Shown in pieces: positions 46,812 through 56,263 of a stretch of 59,971 nt of DNA (its first letter is position 1; every line of letters begins with the position of its first letter). The stretch covers positions 1 through 59,971 of the forward strand of contig CAUYUJ010005619.1 of assembly GCA_963575745.1 (NCBI GenBank), read 5' to 3'. The DNA comes from Prorocentrum cordatum (lineage: Eukaryota > Sar > Dinophyceae > Prorocentrales > Prorocentraceae). The notes beneath the pieces are model-generated. The model made no database searches. It worked only from the letters and a program-made list of their open reading frames with translations, and was not told the DNA's origin. Made by a program: the position numbers and the translations under genes.

Positions 46812-47690
46812 ATGCCTGCGTGTCTCATGGACGAATACCGCGTGCGATCGGGTTTGGATATCTGGGTCATCCCCAAGTTTGCCCAAGAGATACTTGGGTT
46901 CGATCCGTCGAAGCTACAGACAGACTTGGAATCAAACTATTCAGTCGTTGGCAGGAACGAGCAGATCGTGCCATGCAAGGCACAACCATGAGGATGGGTC
47001 GATGGGTCCAACAAGGCCTTGAACTATCGCGGCAACGAACTGAAGCGAAGCAAGATGTGGCTTCAAAGAGGAAACCCAGAAACCGACGGCTTTGTCAAAT
47101 ATTTCTACACAGGTTGGCAACATCGCATTATTGGAGCCACTTCTGAAATCAACGCATGCCCAGAGTTGGCACCAATTGCAGACAAGTATGACGAGTGGGT
47201 ACGAGGTGTCGGCTACCCCCAAGCTAACCATTACATCGTAACGAGGTATGTCGATGGAGATCATCACATCGGTTGGCATTATGATAAGCCCAAATCGATC
47301 CAGGCTGGCTCGTTGATTACAGTCGTGAAAATTGGCGCTCATGGTCGCCCCTTCCAGTTGCGTGATCGAGTCTTCCTAGAAAAGCAGCCAGGCGAAGATG
47401 AAAAGGGGTTCAAGAAACGATCAGACAAGGCACAAGCAATCGAAAAGCCTTTCTTCGACCAAACCCTCGCTCCAGGCACAGCCGTAATCATGACGCTCGA
47501 AGCAAATCTCCTGACTCAGCACGGCGTGCCCGCCGTCGATGAAGCTGGACCTTCTGGCTCGCTTGTGTTCCGCACAATTACGGAGAGGGTTGCCTACCAT
47601 AGATTGAAACGCGAGTCGACGTCAACCGCAAGGGTCGCTAAGCGTAGTCGGATTCAAAACGAGTCCGCACGGCCGAGGGTTGGACAGTAA
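46812..47690 (+). CDS. AlkB-like 2-oxoglutarate/Fe(II) dioxygenase with an internal TGA
   Basis: The protein has the double-stranded beta-helix motifs of AlkB enzymes: metal ligands His156 and Asp158 in GWHYD (codons 47277 and 47283), distal His237 in TQHGVP, and Arg254 in FRTI for 2-oxoglutarate binding. AlkB proteins oxidise methylated bases in DNA or RNA, and relatives oxidise thymine-type bases. The same frame is open from an ATG at 46812 (MPACLMDEYRV...) except for one TGA at 46989-46991 (residue 60). Text on both sides is equally protein-like, so the gene is probably one frame with a nonsense change, for instance CGA to TGA, or TGA is bypassed. If translation instead starts after the stop, the first candidate is in the region of 47019 (TTG) or a later ATG, still keeping all catalytic residues. 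The ending TAA is at 47688-47690. Confidence 0.75.
46989..46991 (+). other. In-frame TGA in the dioxygenase gene
   Basis: It sits between CAACCA and GGATGGGTC. TGA ends the preceding helicase gene, so it is a normal stop in this cluster; that argues against reassignment and for a mutation, readthrough or an error. Confidence 0.8.
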
Positions 47691-48063
47691 GCGTGAACCT
47701 ATCATGTCATTGAATGAAAGGCGTAGGCGATGCATAGTTAGAGCAGCCCCACGTATACGTATACAGTCTCAACCGTCGCATTGAAAAATGCAAATACATG
47801 CATGCAGGCGACAATCAAAAATTCGTAGGGTTAATCCTATCATGATAGTAAGTTTACCGCCCTCGGATCTGTTTGATTTTCTTTATAGGCTAACGTTTTT
47901 CTTGAAATTGCAAAATGGGTCGTGTCTCATAGATTACGTTTTGTGTTATGTGTGTGCGTGTCTGCATACTCAGAGTATGTATTCCCACTTCGGCACGTGC
48001 TTCTCGAGCGATCGAAGCGTGTGTGCAAGCGTAGTCCAGAAACCTTTGTTCATTCGCGACGCC

Positions 48064-48921
48064 ATGGCTGGAGAGCTTACAGAGCGAGAATATCCTTGCA
48101 CTCCCGACGGGCATCGGAAGCTGTTGGCCAAGGCCAATTTCTATCGCCGGAACATGAAGTACGCTTTTGCCTGCTTCTTCGACGAGGTGCGTCGCTCGCA
48201 TACAGAGTGGGGTCAAGTGCGCGCGGCATCTCAGGCTGTAGATGCTGCTGCAGCCGCAGGGAGCAACGATACTCTGGAGGAGACTTTGAAGAAGTTCCAA
48301 CAACTTGTCCAAGAGCTTGGACGGCAGTGCAAGTGTCCGGTCTGCTACGAGGAAGTTCAAGCGGCCGAGATGAATCCAGAGCACAAGCACTTCATGAAGA
48401 TACTTTACTGTGGTCACATTCTGTGCGGCGGCTGCGCGCACAACATCAAACAGCAACCTTGCCAGACCTGCCCGATCTGTCGCGAAGACATCCGTTCCCA
48501 GATCGCATCCTCGGTGGCTCCGAAGGAACATGCGGAGTCCAAGTTACGTCCGAAACGAGACGCTGCAGACCTGCAGAACGGAGGACAGGCGAGTGCACCA
48601 GAAGTGAACCGTGGCAATGGTACCTTTGTCACTCGCTATAAGGGACAGTGTTATCTTTGCGATGCATCTTGGGCGACAGGGGCAACCGTTGCGAAGCATC
48701 GCAGGATCGATACGAAGGTTGTCTGTGTAGAGTGTGCCGAGAAGCCGATGCCGTGTGCCATCTGTGAGAAGGACGCTTCGGAGACGGATGTTCCGAAGAA
48801 TGGAAAAGCTGAGCTGAAGCGCTTCTTCTGTCGCCAGTGTGTGCAGCAGAAGCAGGATGCCGGCGAAGCAAAGGGCATTGTTGGTGCCACTCAGTTCCTC
48901 AAGCGCGGTAGAAACCTTTAG
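48064..48921 (+). CDS. RING-finger protein, possible E3 ubiquitin ligase
   Basis: The chosen start (GCCATGGCT) begins a 285-residue protein; the frame is open further upstream to 47788 but that text is unlike protein. A C3HC4 RING lies at residues 91-139: Cys91, Cys94, Cys116, His118, Cys121, Cys124, Cys136, Cys139, with the canonical CPICRED ending. Residues about 198-270 hold further Cys pairs (CYLCDAS, CVECAEK, CAICEKD, CRQC) that could bind two more zinc ions. RING proteins recruit ubiquitin-conjugating enzymes; a partner cannot be named. It lies between the dioxygenase and polymerase genes in the same orientation. Whether it belongs to a mobile unit or to the host is unknown. Confidence 0.75.
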   Translation: MAGELTEREYPCTPDGHRKLLAKANFYRRNMKYAFACFFDEVRRSHTEWGQVRAASQAVDAAAAAGSNDTLEETLKKFQQLVQELGRQCKCPVCYEEVQAAEMNPEHKHFMKILYCGHILCGGCAHNIKQQPCQTCPICREDIRSQIASSVAPKEHAESKLRPKRDAADLQNGGQASAPEVNRGNGTFVTRYKGQCYLCDASWATGATVAKHRRIDTKVVCVECAEKPMPCAICEKDASETDVPKNGKAELKRFFCRQCVQQKQDAGEAKGIVGATQFLKRGRNL

Positions 48922-49611
48922 CAAGTTTGTGCTAGTATCGATAGTAGGGCAATAGGGACTTGATTCTCTGAGTAGGACAATTGGCTCTGAGTGACAGCAT
49001 AAAGCCTGCCCTATCATAGTGAGCGCCGACCTCGCGACTATTGAGCGGTTCAAGAAAATCGCATTTGCCATCGCTCACTCTAGGGGGGGCGCTGTCAGTA
49101 CGACTGTGATCTAGTATTCTGATCGGCGAGCGTTGTCCGCGTAGTCGCTGTGCGTAGCATCATGACACAGACAGCACCAGTGTTACAGACGCGGTATAAT
49201 GAGCAGTGTCTATATTGGGGCCGTATCCCAGTAAAACTCCCCTCGTCCAAATACCCCGAGAGTATCCCCCATTCTACTTTAGAATATTATAGTATCATAC
49301 CATAGGCCATGTTCCCTTAGCCATAGCACATACACAGCGACGTCATGAACAGTATAGTACTCTTGCTCGCATCCGATGTATCCTATCCAATCCCATCCAT
49401 GGTAGTGTGTGATTAAATGCTTTTCGTGTATATACTTTACTTCACTCATCGCTGACTGCCTATCCATGGTATCTATGGTAGTGAGAGAATATTGTACCTA
49501 GCCGCTACTGCTCAAGCTAACAATTCGCTCACCCAGTCGCAGACTCTACTTCCTATAGTTCCTATCAAGTGTCAAGGGTTGCTCATCGTCGCCCGTAGGC
49601 AGCGTAGGCAG
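48922..49611. other. Intergenic spacer
   Basis: No gene. A possible TATAAT-like word at 49195-49200 and imperfect echoes of CTATCCAT and CCATGGTA at 49395-49475 are the only features seen; none is convincing as regulatory. Confidence 0.4.
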
Positions 49612-50895
49612 ATGGCTGACATGACTGGAGTTTCGGAGTTCACAGATTCGGGATCGGAGGCTGGGGACCTCTCCCCTCCGAATGTTCACGACAGCCCACA
49701 TAGTCAGGCTTTGAAGCAACGCACGATGGAGTCTTCGATGCAGAAGCAGCAGGAGGCGAGTCAGTCTCATGGTACTCATGGTACCGCTCCCGCTTCGTCC
49801 GAGCAAGAAGTAGGAGAAGGAGAGTACTCTGCATCATCGAGCACCATGCCACCGCCCCCTATCATGAGTACGGTGCCTCTCTCTCTAAGACAAAAGGGTG
49901 CCGTTGGAGGCCAGACAAAACGGCTACATTCGCCATCTCCAGCACCCAGTGCAGCCACACGCGACAGCTCTGTCGACACGTTCTGTGGTAATCTGAGCAA
50001 CACGTCAGGTGGATGCCGGCGAATCGAAGCCGTGCTTGACCAGCACGAAGCCATCGAAAGTAGGACTAAAGTATACGCTCAGCGCAACCACGCACCTGCT
50101 TCGAGTATCGGCAATGATGATGATATGTCTGGACAAGCCTCTAGGATGGTGACAGATACTCTGAGTATGGAAGAAGACGGGGTTGCAGCGTCGCCCATGG
50201 CAGCTGCCCCTGTCTCGGGATTGTCATCTCTCTCGCAGAAGGAAGAGACGAGTCACTCGGATGATGCCATGGATGTCGATGCTGACTCTGGCTCTAGGGA
50301 GACAGCACGTGTATCTGAGACAGCGACACCGTCCAACTCAGGGACTGTTTCGTCCGATGGAGTATCGAATGTAACTTGTTGCGTTCGCCAAGAATTTGTG
50401 TATCCTGGAGCAGAGGGTCGATGTGGCGCTTGCATGGTGAAGATGCACGCCGCATGCTTAGTGGCCGCAGCTGCCGATCGTCCACAATGCCCTGCCTGTC
50501 GTGCTGATTTGCACACCTGTGGGTACTTGATTGGTGGCAGAACCTTGCGTCCTGTAGTGGCTAATGTGGTGCCACCACCTCCGCGCGATCATGGTAGAAC
50601 CAAAGGAAAGAGCAAAGGCAGGTCGGACCCTATCATTGGAGAGTCTACGACCCATCAATCAGAATCTAGGAGAGCTACGGAGTACGTCACTGTTGAATCG
50701 CCGCCGATACAGATCGCAAATGCAGAACTTCTGGTAAACACAGAGTTTGGCAAGACACAAGTCTGGGGTCAAATGGATGCAATGACGTTGGTGCAGTACA
50801 TCAAGCTAAGGGCCTCCCGCACTCGAGAGGGAGGTCGCGTCATCCACACAACAGATTACTATCGACTGGTGGAGTATCCCGCGAGCTTTCCATGA
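49612..50895 (+). CDS. N-terminal part of the TV-Pol-like polymerase gene, with RING/PHD-like zinc finger
   Basis: The start at 49612 (CAGATGGCT) is preferred over the open frame from 49492. The first ~240 residues are low-complexity and rich in Ser, Gln and Met. A short zinc finger follows: Cys271, Cys274, His279, Cys282, Cys293, Cys296 (CGACMVKMH...CPACRAD), like a truncated RING. The last ~60 residues (YYRLVEYPASFP) read as the beginning of the polymerase domain that continues in the next frame. The stop TGA at 50893-50895 overlaps the ATG of the next frame (ATGA at 50892-50895). This is either translational coupling, a -1 frameshift, or a one-base deletion in a single gene. Confidence 0.6.
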   Translation: MADMTGVSEFTDSGSEAGDLSPPNVHDSPHSQALKQRTMESSMQKQQEASQSHGTHGTAPASSEQEVGEGEYSASSSTMPPPPIMSTVPLSLRQKGAVGGQTKRLHSPSPAPSAATRDSSVDTFCGNLSNTSGGCRRIEAVLDQHEAIESRTKVYAQRNHAPASSIGNDDDMSGQASRMVTDTLSMEEDGVAASPMAAAPVSGLSSLSQKEETSHSDDAMDVDADSGSRETARVSETATPSNSGTVSSDGVSNVTCCVRQEFVYPGAEGRCGACMVKMHAACLVAAAADRPQCPACRADLHTCGYLIGGRTLRPVVANVVPPPPRDHGRTKGKSKGRSDPIIGESTTHQSESRRATEYVTVESPPIQIANAELLVNTEFGKTQVWGQMDAMTLVQYIKLRASRTREGGRVIHTTDYYRLVEYPASFP

Positions 50896-51911
50896 GCACC
50901 CGCCTATACAGTGGCTACCATATCGAAAAGGAAACTGACACGCCAACCTCTATAGCAAACGAGCAAGCAAGAGGAGTACCAGATTGTTTGCTTGGCCGGT
51001 CTGTCCTTCAAATGCCCAAAGTATGCCGCTTCCTTTTCTTTGTAGACAGTGAAGTTCCCATTCTGGAGCACGACCTCATGGTCGCGCACTTGCGTGCAGC
51101 TCGGCAAGAAGCAGGCTCCAGGAACATACCGTGTCGCGAACTACAGGAATATGTTCAAACACCAGGCAGCATCGAAGCCACACGAGCAGCGCTGGCCGCC
51201 GAGACAGGCGCTAGTGTCACTCAAATCAAATCTCTCTACAATGCTACTGGCTATGGCTCTAGAGGCCACGCCTTCGAGGAGCAAACAGGTAGACCCGTGC
51301 CATCAAAGGTGGTGGCTGTGCGCAACACAATGGAAGAGCTTGCCGATGCGATGTGCGAAGAGGCTACCCCAGAACAACGAGCCGCGTGCGATGCTCGCAA
51401 AGGCAAGACCACTTATCTCTCTCTGAAGCTACAGGAGAGAGAACGCTCATGGGTGGAACGTGCAGCAACAGTGCACCAAGGCATCCCCTTGTGCCGCCTT
51501 GGTGGTTTCATATATGATTCCTGCATTACGTACTCTGGGTACTCTGGGCATGGCGTTTCTCTCAATGCTAGGGAGGCTGCAGACGAAGCCAACCAGTTAC
51601 TGAGCTCCGAAGGCATACTTCTCAAGACATCTTCGTTGGCCATGTCCGTCGAAGATTACAAACAATTCGTGACTGATAAACTTGGACTCACTCTCGATGC
51701 TGGCTGGGCCCCCTTGATGCCCGAGGAAATCACTGCCCACAGCTGCGGCATCAAGGCGGTCGCATGGCTCAAATCAAAAATCAACGACAGCCTGCGTGGT
51801 GGCAGGCCCTTAGCCCTCTTTGCACGCGCAGTTGCCCCGTATTTGAACTACAGTTTTTCTGGGAAGACTTGCGAGTTCTACGAAGAAGTCAAAGGGAGTG
51901 TGGATCACTGA
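50892..51911 (+). CDS. TV-Pol-like family-A-related DNA polymerase domain
   Basis: I read this 339-residue frame as the palm and fingers of the transposon-virus polymerase (TV-Pol) family, known from virophages and eukaryotic transposons. Supporting motifs in order: RLYSG near the start; a motif-A-like HDLMVAHL with Asp codon 51072; NIPCRELQEYV; a motif-B-like segment with Lys codon 51228 and TGYG at 51249-51257, the K...YG pattern of family-A polymerases; then LQERERSWV and a motif-C-like FIYDSC with Asp codon 51516. The order and spacing fit TV-Pol better than any primase. The frame ends 14 bases into the following helicase frame. TV-Pol is usually fused to an SF3 helicase on its C-terminal side, exactly the neighbour found here. 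Confidence 0.6.
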   Translation: MSTRLYSGYHIEKETDTPTSIANEQARGVPDCLLGRSVLQMPKVCRFLFFVDSEVPILEHDLMVAHLRAARQEAGSRNIPCRELQEYVQTPGSIEATRAALAAETGASVTQIKSLYNATGYGSRGHAFEEQTGRPVPSKVVAVRNTMEELADAMCEEATPEQRAACDARKGKTTYLSLKLQERERSWVERAATVHQGIPLCRLGGFIYDSCITYSGYSGHGVSLNAREAADEANQLLSSEGILLKTSSLAMSVEDYKQFVTDKLGLTLDAGWAPLMPEEITAHSCGIKAVAWLKSKINDSLRGGRPLALFARAVAPYLNYSFSGKTCEFYEEVKGSVDH

Positions 51912-53433
51912 AGGCGCCGAGGCCAAGCTCAAAGAAAAAATGGAAAAGGCACTTGCAGAAAGGCTAGTTTCGTACAAGATCGTGCCAGAGCAGAAAGATA
52001 ACAAAGTAAAATATGTTGCCTGCGCTGAGCCAACTGACCTTTTCCTCCTGGACCCCACAGTGCACTCCAATGTCTTTTCGTCCTTACAGGGCGTGCCTTC
52101 TAGATTTGTTACAACTGCCCTTGATTCACAAAACACTGGCACGATGACCTTCAAGAACCGTGTGACGCTGGACTTCCGCAAACCTTACGATCAGCAGCTA
52201 CGTGCACCAATGCCAGAAGACCGAAGTACGCGAGAGAGTCCAATGAGCTTCACCCAATGCACCGATGAACATGTACACCGCGCCGGGCGGGCTATCACCA
52301 GCTTCTTGCTGCAGTGTGAGGAGCAGCCGAAAACTCCCGAAGATGTTGAGCAATTCTGCGTCCCTACCTTGCTGGAGATGCTGTGGCAGGGCAGGGGACC
52401 TATGTTTAGGTATGTTTACTATGAACCTGCGGGTGGTCAGCTAGACGGCGATGCACCAGAAGACAAAATCATGGAAGCCCTCTATTCATTGAGGCAAGAT
52501 GTCGGGGCCGCGACAGGCTTGCGTGCAGGTCTGGAAGAGTTGTTGATTGAATGGGGGCCTTCTGGATCGAATGGGAAGGGGCAGAAGAAGAGTGTGCGCG
52601 AACACGCTTGTGGTACATACCAACTGGGCAGCGAGACCAGCAACGGCTACATTGCTGTTTGCAACAGTAAGATGCTCACGGCGTCGGGCGATAAAAACCA
52701 AGACGATATTTACAAGGCCAAAGGCTGTCGTGAAGCAGTCATTGATGAAATCAAGAAGGGAGAGAAACTCTGCAACAACATTTGCAAGCAATGTACTGGT
52801 GGTGGCGTCATCAGCGCGATGGCTAAGTACAAAAGTGGACGCGATGTTGATACCAACTGGTTGCTCCGCATGATCCTAAACGATTTCCCTTCTTTTGACG
52901 AGGCCTTAGCCGAGCCAGACCAACGCAGGTTCGCTTTGATTTACTATGGCTGCACGTTCAGAACTCCGGGCGATGACATATTGCCTTACGAAGCAGGCAA
53001 TCCCACCCATCGGGCGCTGGTTTCAAGATCTCACATGATGGAAGATTTCGCCGTGGAGTTCATTGAGTGGTGCCGCACCCTCGGCTGTGCCACAAAAGCC
53101 AAAACTGGAAACAGCAAGCGCATGTGGCCAAAACCCGCAAGCTACGTGGAGGAACTGAAGAATGCTTTGGAGGTGCAGAGTAACCCCTTCGCAGCGAAAT
53201 GGCAAGAGTTCGTCACACGGCTTGTACCCTTCCAGCCGGGGCCTGGTCGCAAACCCTCTTCACAGAAAGAGATCCACGAAGCCTTCGCCGATGTCGTTGG
53301 TGGCATCAATACACAGAGCCAACAGCAGATGAAACCGATCATCTCCTTCGTCAAGAGTAAATTGGAAGAGCGCGGAGCCCCTTGGAAAGCCCCTGGAAGC
53401 CGGGCTGAGAGAGATTGGTTTCGCCGGTGCTAA
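51898..53433 (+). CDS. D5-type SF3 helicase domain of the polymerase gene
   Basis: The 511-residue frame shows the D5-like SF3 signature: Walker A WGPSGSNGKG (Lys codon 52576; Gly instead of Ser/Thr after Lys), Walker B VIDEI (Asp 52744, Glu 52747), the block KLCNNICKQCTGGGVISA typical of D5 helicases, motif C ILNDFP with Asn codon 52879, and RRFALIYY as arginine finger. Such helicases unwind DNA for replication of viruses, plasmids and transposons. The frame starts at GTG 51898, not a convincing start. Deleting one G from the AAAGGG run at 51891-51896 would join the polymerase frame smoothly (EEVKGVWITEGAEAKL), so the two are best viewed as one polymerase-helicase protein broken by a +1 shift. 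It ends TAA at 53431-53433. Confidence 0.75.
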   Translation: MWITEGAEAKLKEKMEKALAERLVSYKIVPEQKDNKVKYVACAEPTDLFLLDPTVHSNVFSSLQGVPSRFVTTALDSQNTGTMTFKNRVTLDFRKPYDQQLRAPMPEDRSTRESPMSFTQCTDEHVHRAGRAITSFLLQCEEQPKTPEDVEQFCVPTLLEMLWQGRGPMFRYVYYEPAGGQLDGDAPEDKIMEALYSLRQDVGAATGLRAGLEELLIEWGPSGSNGKGQKKSVREHACGTYQLGSETSNGYIAVCNSKMLTASGDKNQDDIYKAKGCREAVIDEIKKGEKLCNNICKQCTGGGVISAMAKYKSGRDVDTNWLLRMILNDFPSFDEALAEPDQRRFALIYYGCTFRTPGDDILPYEAGNPTHRALVSRSHMMEDFAVEFIEWCRTLGCATKAKTGNSKRMWPKPASYVEELKNALEVQSNPFAAKWQEFVTRLVPFQPGPGRKPSSQKEIHEAFADVVGGINTQSQQQMKPIISFVKSKLEERGAPWKAPGSRAERDWFRRC

Positions 53434-54640
53434 GAGTGAATTCAGCGTGGATTTGCGTCTTCGTTTTTCATTTTTATTTTCCTTTTTTCTGATATGCGCA
53501 CGTCAATCGATCATGTGGATCGGGCGTTCGTGCGAATGCCGCGTGGCCAGCGAATTTCGCATGTCTTCCGTGCCCTTGATTCTTCCTCATCGTATTCATT
53601 TATCTTATTCCTCTTGCCTGCATTGTTTTTCTCTTCATTTCCCTCCCGCTGTCATCTTCTTTTGTCAGGGCCTGCGGCAGGATCCAACAGGGCGCCGGGA
53701 AAGCTGCAAGCGAGGTCGAGGAGAGTCCAGCAGGTCCCGAGAAGGATTGCAAGCAGGCCCTAGGGTCCCAAGACAGGCTTAGTAGGGGTCCAAAACAACT
53801 TACATACCTGTCTCCTCACATATGTTCTGACGCGTTTCGGCCGTGGTCCGCGAGATTCTACTGTTCATCCGCCTTTTTGCCTTCATTTCCGACGCCTCGC
53901 GTATTTCCGCCAGCAAAGGCAAAAGCAATCACCGGGCGAGTTGCCTCGATCAGCATGCGTAGCAGCATGCGGCGCCGCAGCGAACCGAATGCGTTTTCAC
54001 TGGTTCTGTCCGGGGGGGGGAAGAGGAGGTGGAGGAAGCGGGGGAACAAATATGGTGGCGAAGGACCAGTAGTAACGAAAGAAGAGGAACAGCAAAAGGA
54101 TGGACGCGTGCTGGAGGAAACAGCAACATGCTAGAGCATGCAAAGGTCGGAAGGATGATGAGGGACCTGAGGGGGGGGGGAGGGTTACGGGGGGCCAGGG
54201 GGAGGTAGCAGCCGCATTGGTGATCCGCGCAGAACACCAGTGCGCCGCATCCTTTCGTAAACGAGGATGTAGGAATGTGCCAGATGGGGAGGTGGGGGGA
54301 GCATGGGGGAGGCAGGAGGACATGGGGGTAAGAACGCTCAGGACGAAGCAGTTCCAGAGACGGTGCCCAGGCAAATTGTGTTCATCAGAAACGTGTGCCA
54401 GCATGGTGCTCAACCAAGAGGGCGACGCTGTTTACGTTAGAAACGTGAGGACGGCGCAGGAGGAACCGGAGGATTAACAGCAGCGGGGAAGGAGGACAAG
54501 GAGGAGGATGACGAGGAAACGGAGGAGGGGCGGGCTGAGGACGAGGAGTAGGAAAAGGAAGGACGGGAGGGAAAAAGTCACGACGACGGCCAGAATCAAT
54601 CATGGAGGATTTTGTTTGTTTTTCGCACGCGGCTCTTGTT
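53434..54640. other. Downstream flank, no gene
   Basis: Pyrimidine-rich at 53450-53660, purine-rich at 54040-54550 (GGGGGGAGG, GGAGGAGGA). The purine stretch near 54480-54560 is complemented by the pyrimidine stretch at 57725-57830, and GCGCGGATCAC-type text near 54215 is complemented at 59265-59305, which may indicate an old inverted relationship. Confidence 0.45.
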
Positions 54641-55000
54641 AGAAGCCCCTTGGGGTGATTTGTGGGCCATTGTGGAGCTAATTTGGGGCCATTTTGGGAG
54701 AGCCTACGGGGTCCTCTTGAGGCTGTTTCGGGCCTCCTTGGGATCCTCTTCGGGGTCTCGTGGGCCCGTCTTGGAGGCCTTGGGGGCCCTCTCGGAGCCA
54801 TCTTGGAAACGCCGTCAGTCAAAGAGTACGGGGGGGGGGTCCTTGCAGCGTCCCCTCTCTGGAGCCGCCCACGTCGCCTCTTGGCGCTCTCTTGGGACGT
54901 TCTTCGGCTGCTCTTGAGCGCTCTCGGCGCCGTCTTGGGGCCTGTCGGGTTCTTCTGGAGGGCCATCTCAGGCCAGCGCGGCCATCTCGGGGCCTCAAGA
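54640..55000 (+). repeat. G-rich degenerate array, + orientation
   Basis: TTGGGGCCATTTTGGG and CTTGGAGGCC units, the family of 11600-12760, with a G run at 54830-54838. Confidence 0.7.
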
Positions 55001-55066
55001 GCCCATGGAAAACGAAAAGGCGACAAGACATAACACAGAGCGCGCGATGGTTTCCATTTTTTTCTT

Positions 55067-56263
55067 CCCGGAAAGGGCATAGGCCCAGGGTTCTCTTATC
55101 CTATGTAAACATATCCCCCCGTGCCCAACTTGAACGAGGCCGGCGGATTCTTTCCCCCATAAATATCGAGGTCGAATGAGGCCGGCGGATCAACATTTGA
55201 GGATGTCTCAGGCGAAACGCTTGTTTTTGAAATTCCGATCGATAAATCACAGGGTGCGGGCCGCTTCAGCACGACCACATCCCAGCACGACCACACCCCA
55301 GCACGACCACGCCCCAGCACGACCACGCCCCAGCACGACCACACCCCAGCGCGACCACACCCCAGCACGACCACACCCCAGCACGACCACACCCCAGCAC
55401 GACCACACCCCAGCACGACCCGATCGATAAATCACAGGGTGCGGACCACCCCAGCACGACCACACCCCAGCACGACACCACCCCAGCACGACCCCACCCC
55501 AGCACGACCATACCCCAGCACGACCACACCCCAGCACGACCCGACCCCAGCACGACCCTACCCCAGCAAGACCACACCACAGCACGACCACACCCCAGCA
55601 CGACCTCACCACAGCACGAAACACACCCGCAGCACGACCACACCCAGCAGCGCCCCACGCCCACACGAACGCCCACCCACCGCCGACCACCCCCAGCACG
55701 ACCACACCCAAGCACCGACCCACCCCAGGCACGACCCCACCCCCAGCCGACACACCCCAGCCGACCACACCCCAGCACGACCTCACCACAGCACGACCAC
55801 ACCCCAGCACGACCACGCCCCAGCACGACCACGCCCCAGCACGACCACGCCCCAGCACGACCACCCCCCAGCACGACCACCCCCCTAGCACGACCAACCC
55901 CCAGCACGACCACCACCACCCAGCACGACCACACCCCAGCACGACCACACCCCAACACGACCATACTCCAGCACGACCACACCCCAGCACGACCACACCC
56001 AGTCGCACCCCCGTGGAATGTTTCGTGGGGTGTCTGGTTGAGTGGTTGCCTGTTCGTGGGGTGTCTCGTGGAATGTTTCACGGGGTGTCTCGTGGAATGT
56101 TTCGTGATGTGTCTCGTGGGTTGTTTCGTGAGGTGTCTCCTGGGATGTTTCGCGGGGTGTCTCGTGGGATGTTTCGTGAGGTGTCGCCCAGTTGGATATC
56201 GTGAAAACGTGACCATGCTGCACATGTCTATATCCCTTTCCGGGTTCGTGGGTCCATCATGTT
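55067..56263 (+). repeat. 1.2-kb direct repeat, copy 1
   Basis: Starts CCCGGAAAGGGCAT and ends GGGTCCATCATGTT. Contains two GGCCGGCGGAT words (55139, 55181), two CGATCGATAAATCACAGGG words (55229, 55421), a 16-bp array at 55262-56005 (AGCACGACCACACCCC) and a 24-bp array at 56010-56190 (GTGTCTCGTGGAATGTTTC type). Confidence 0.9.

Noticed and set aside
53877-54477. Small Arg/Lys/Gly-rich frames after the polymerase gene
   Set aside because: They lie in purine-rich low-complexity sequence without recognisable protein features.
55247-56225. Trp/Cys/Gly-rich frames over 250-319 residues on the minus strand, also at 58089-59045
   Set aside because: They are the complement of the 16-bp AGCACGACCACACCCC array and have no domain or start context.
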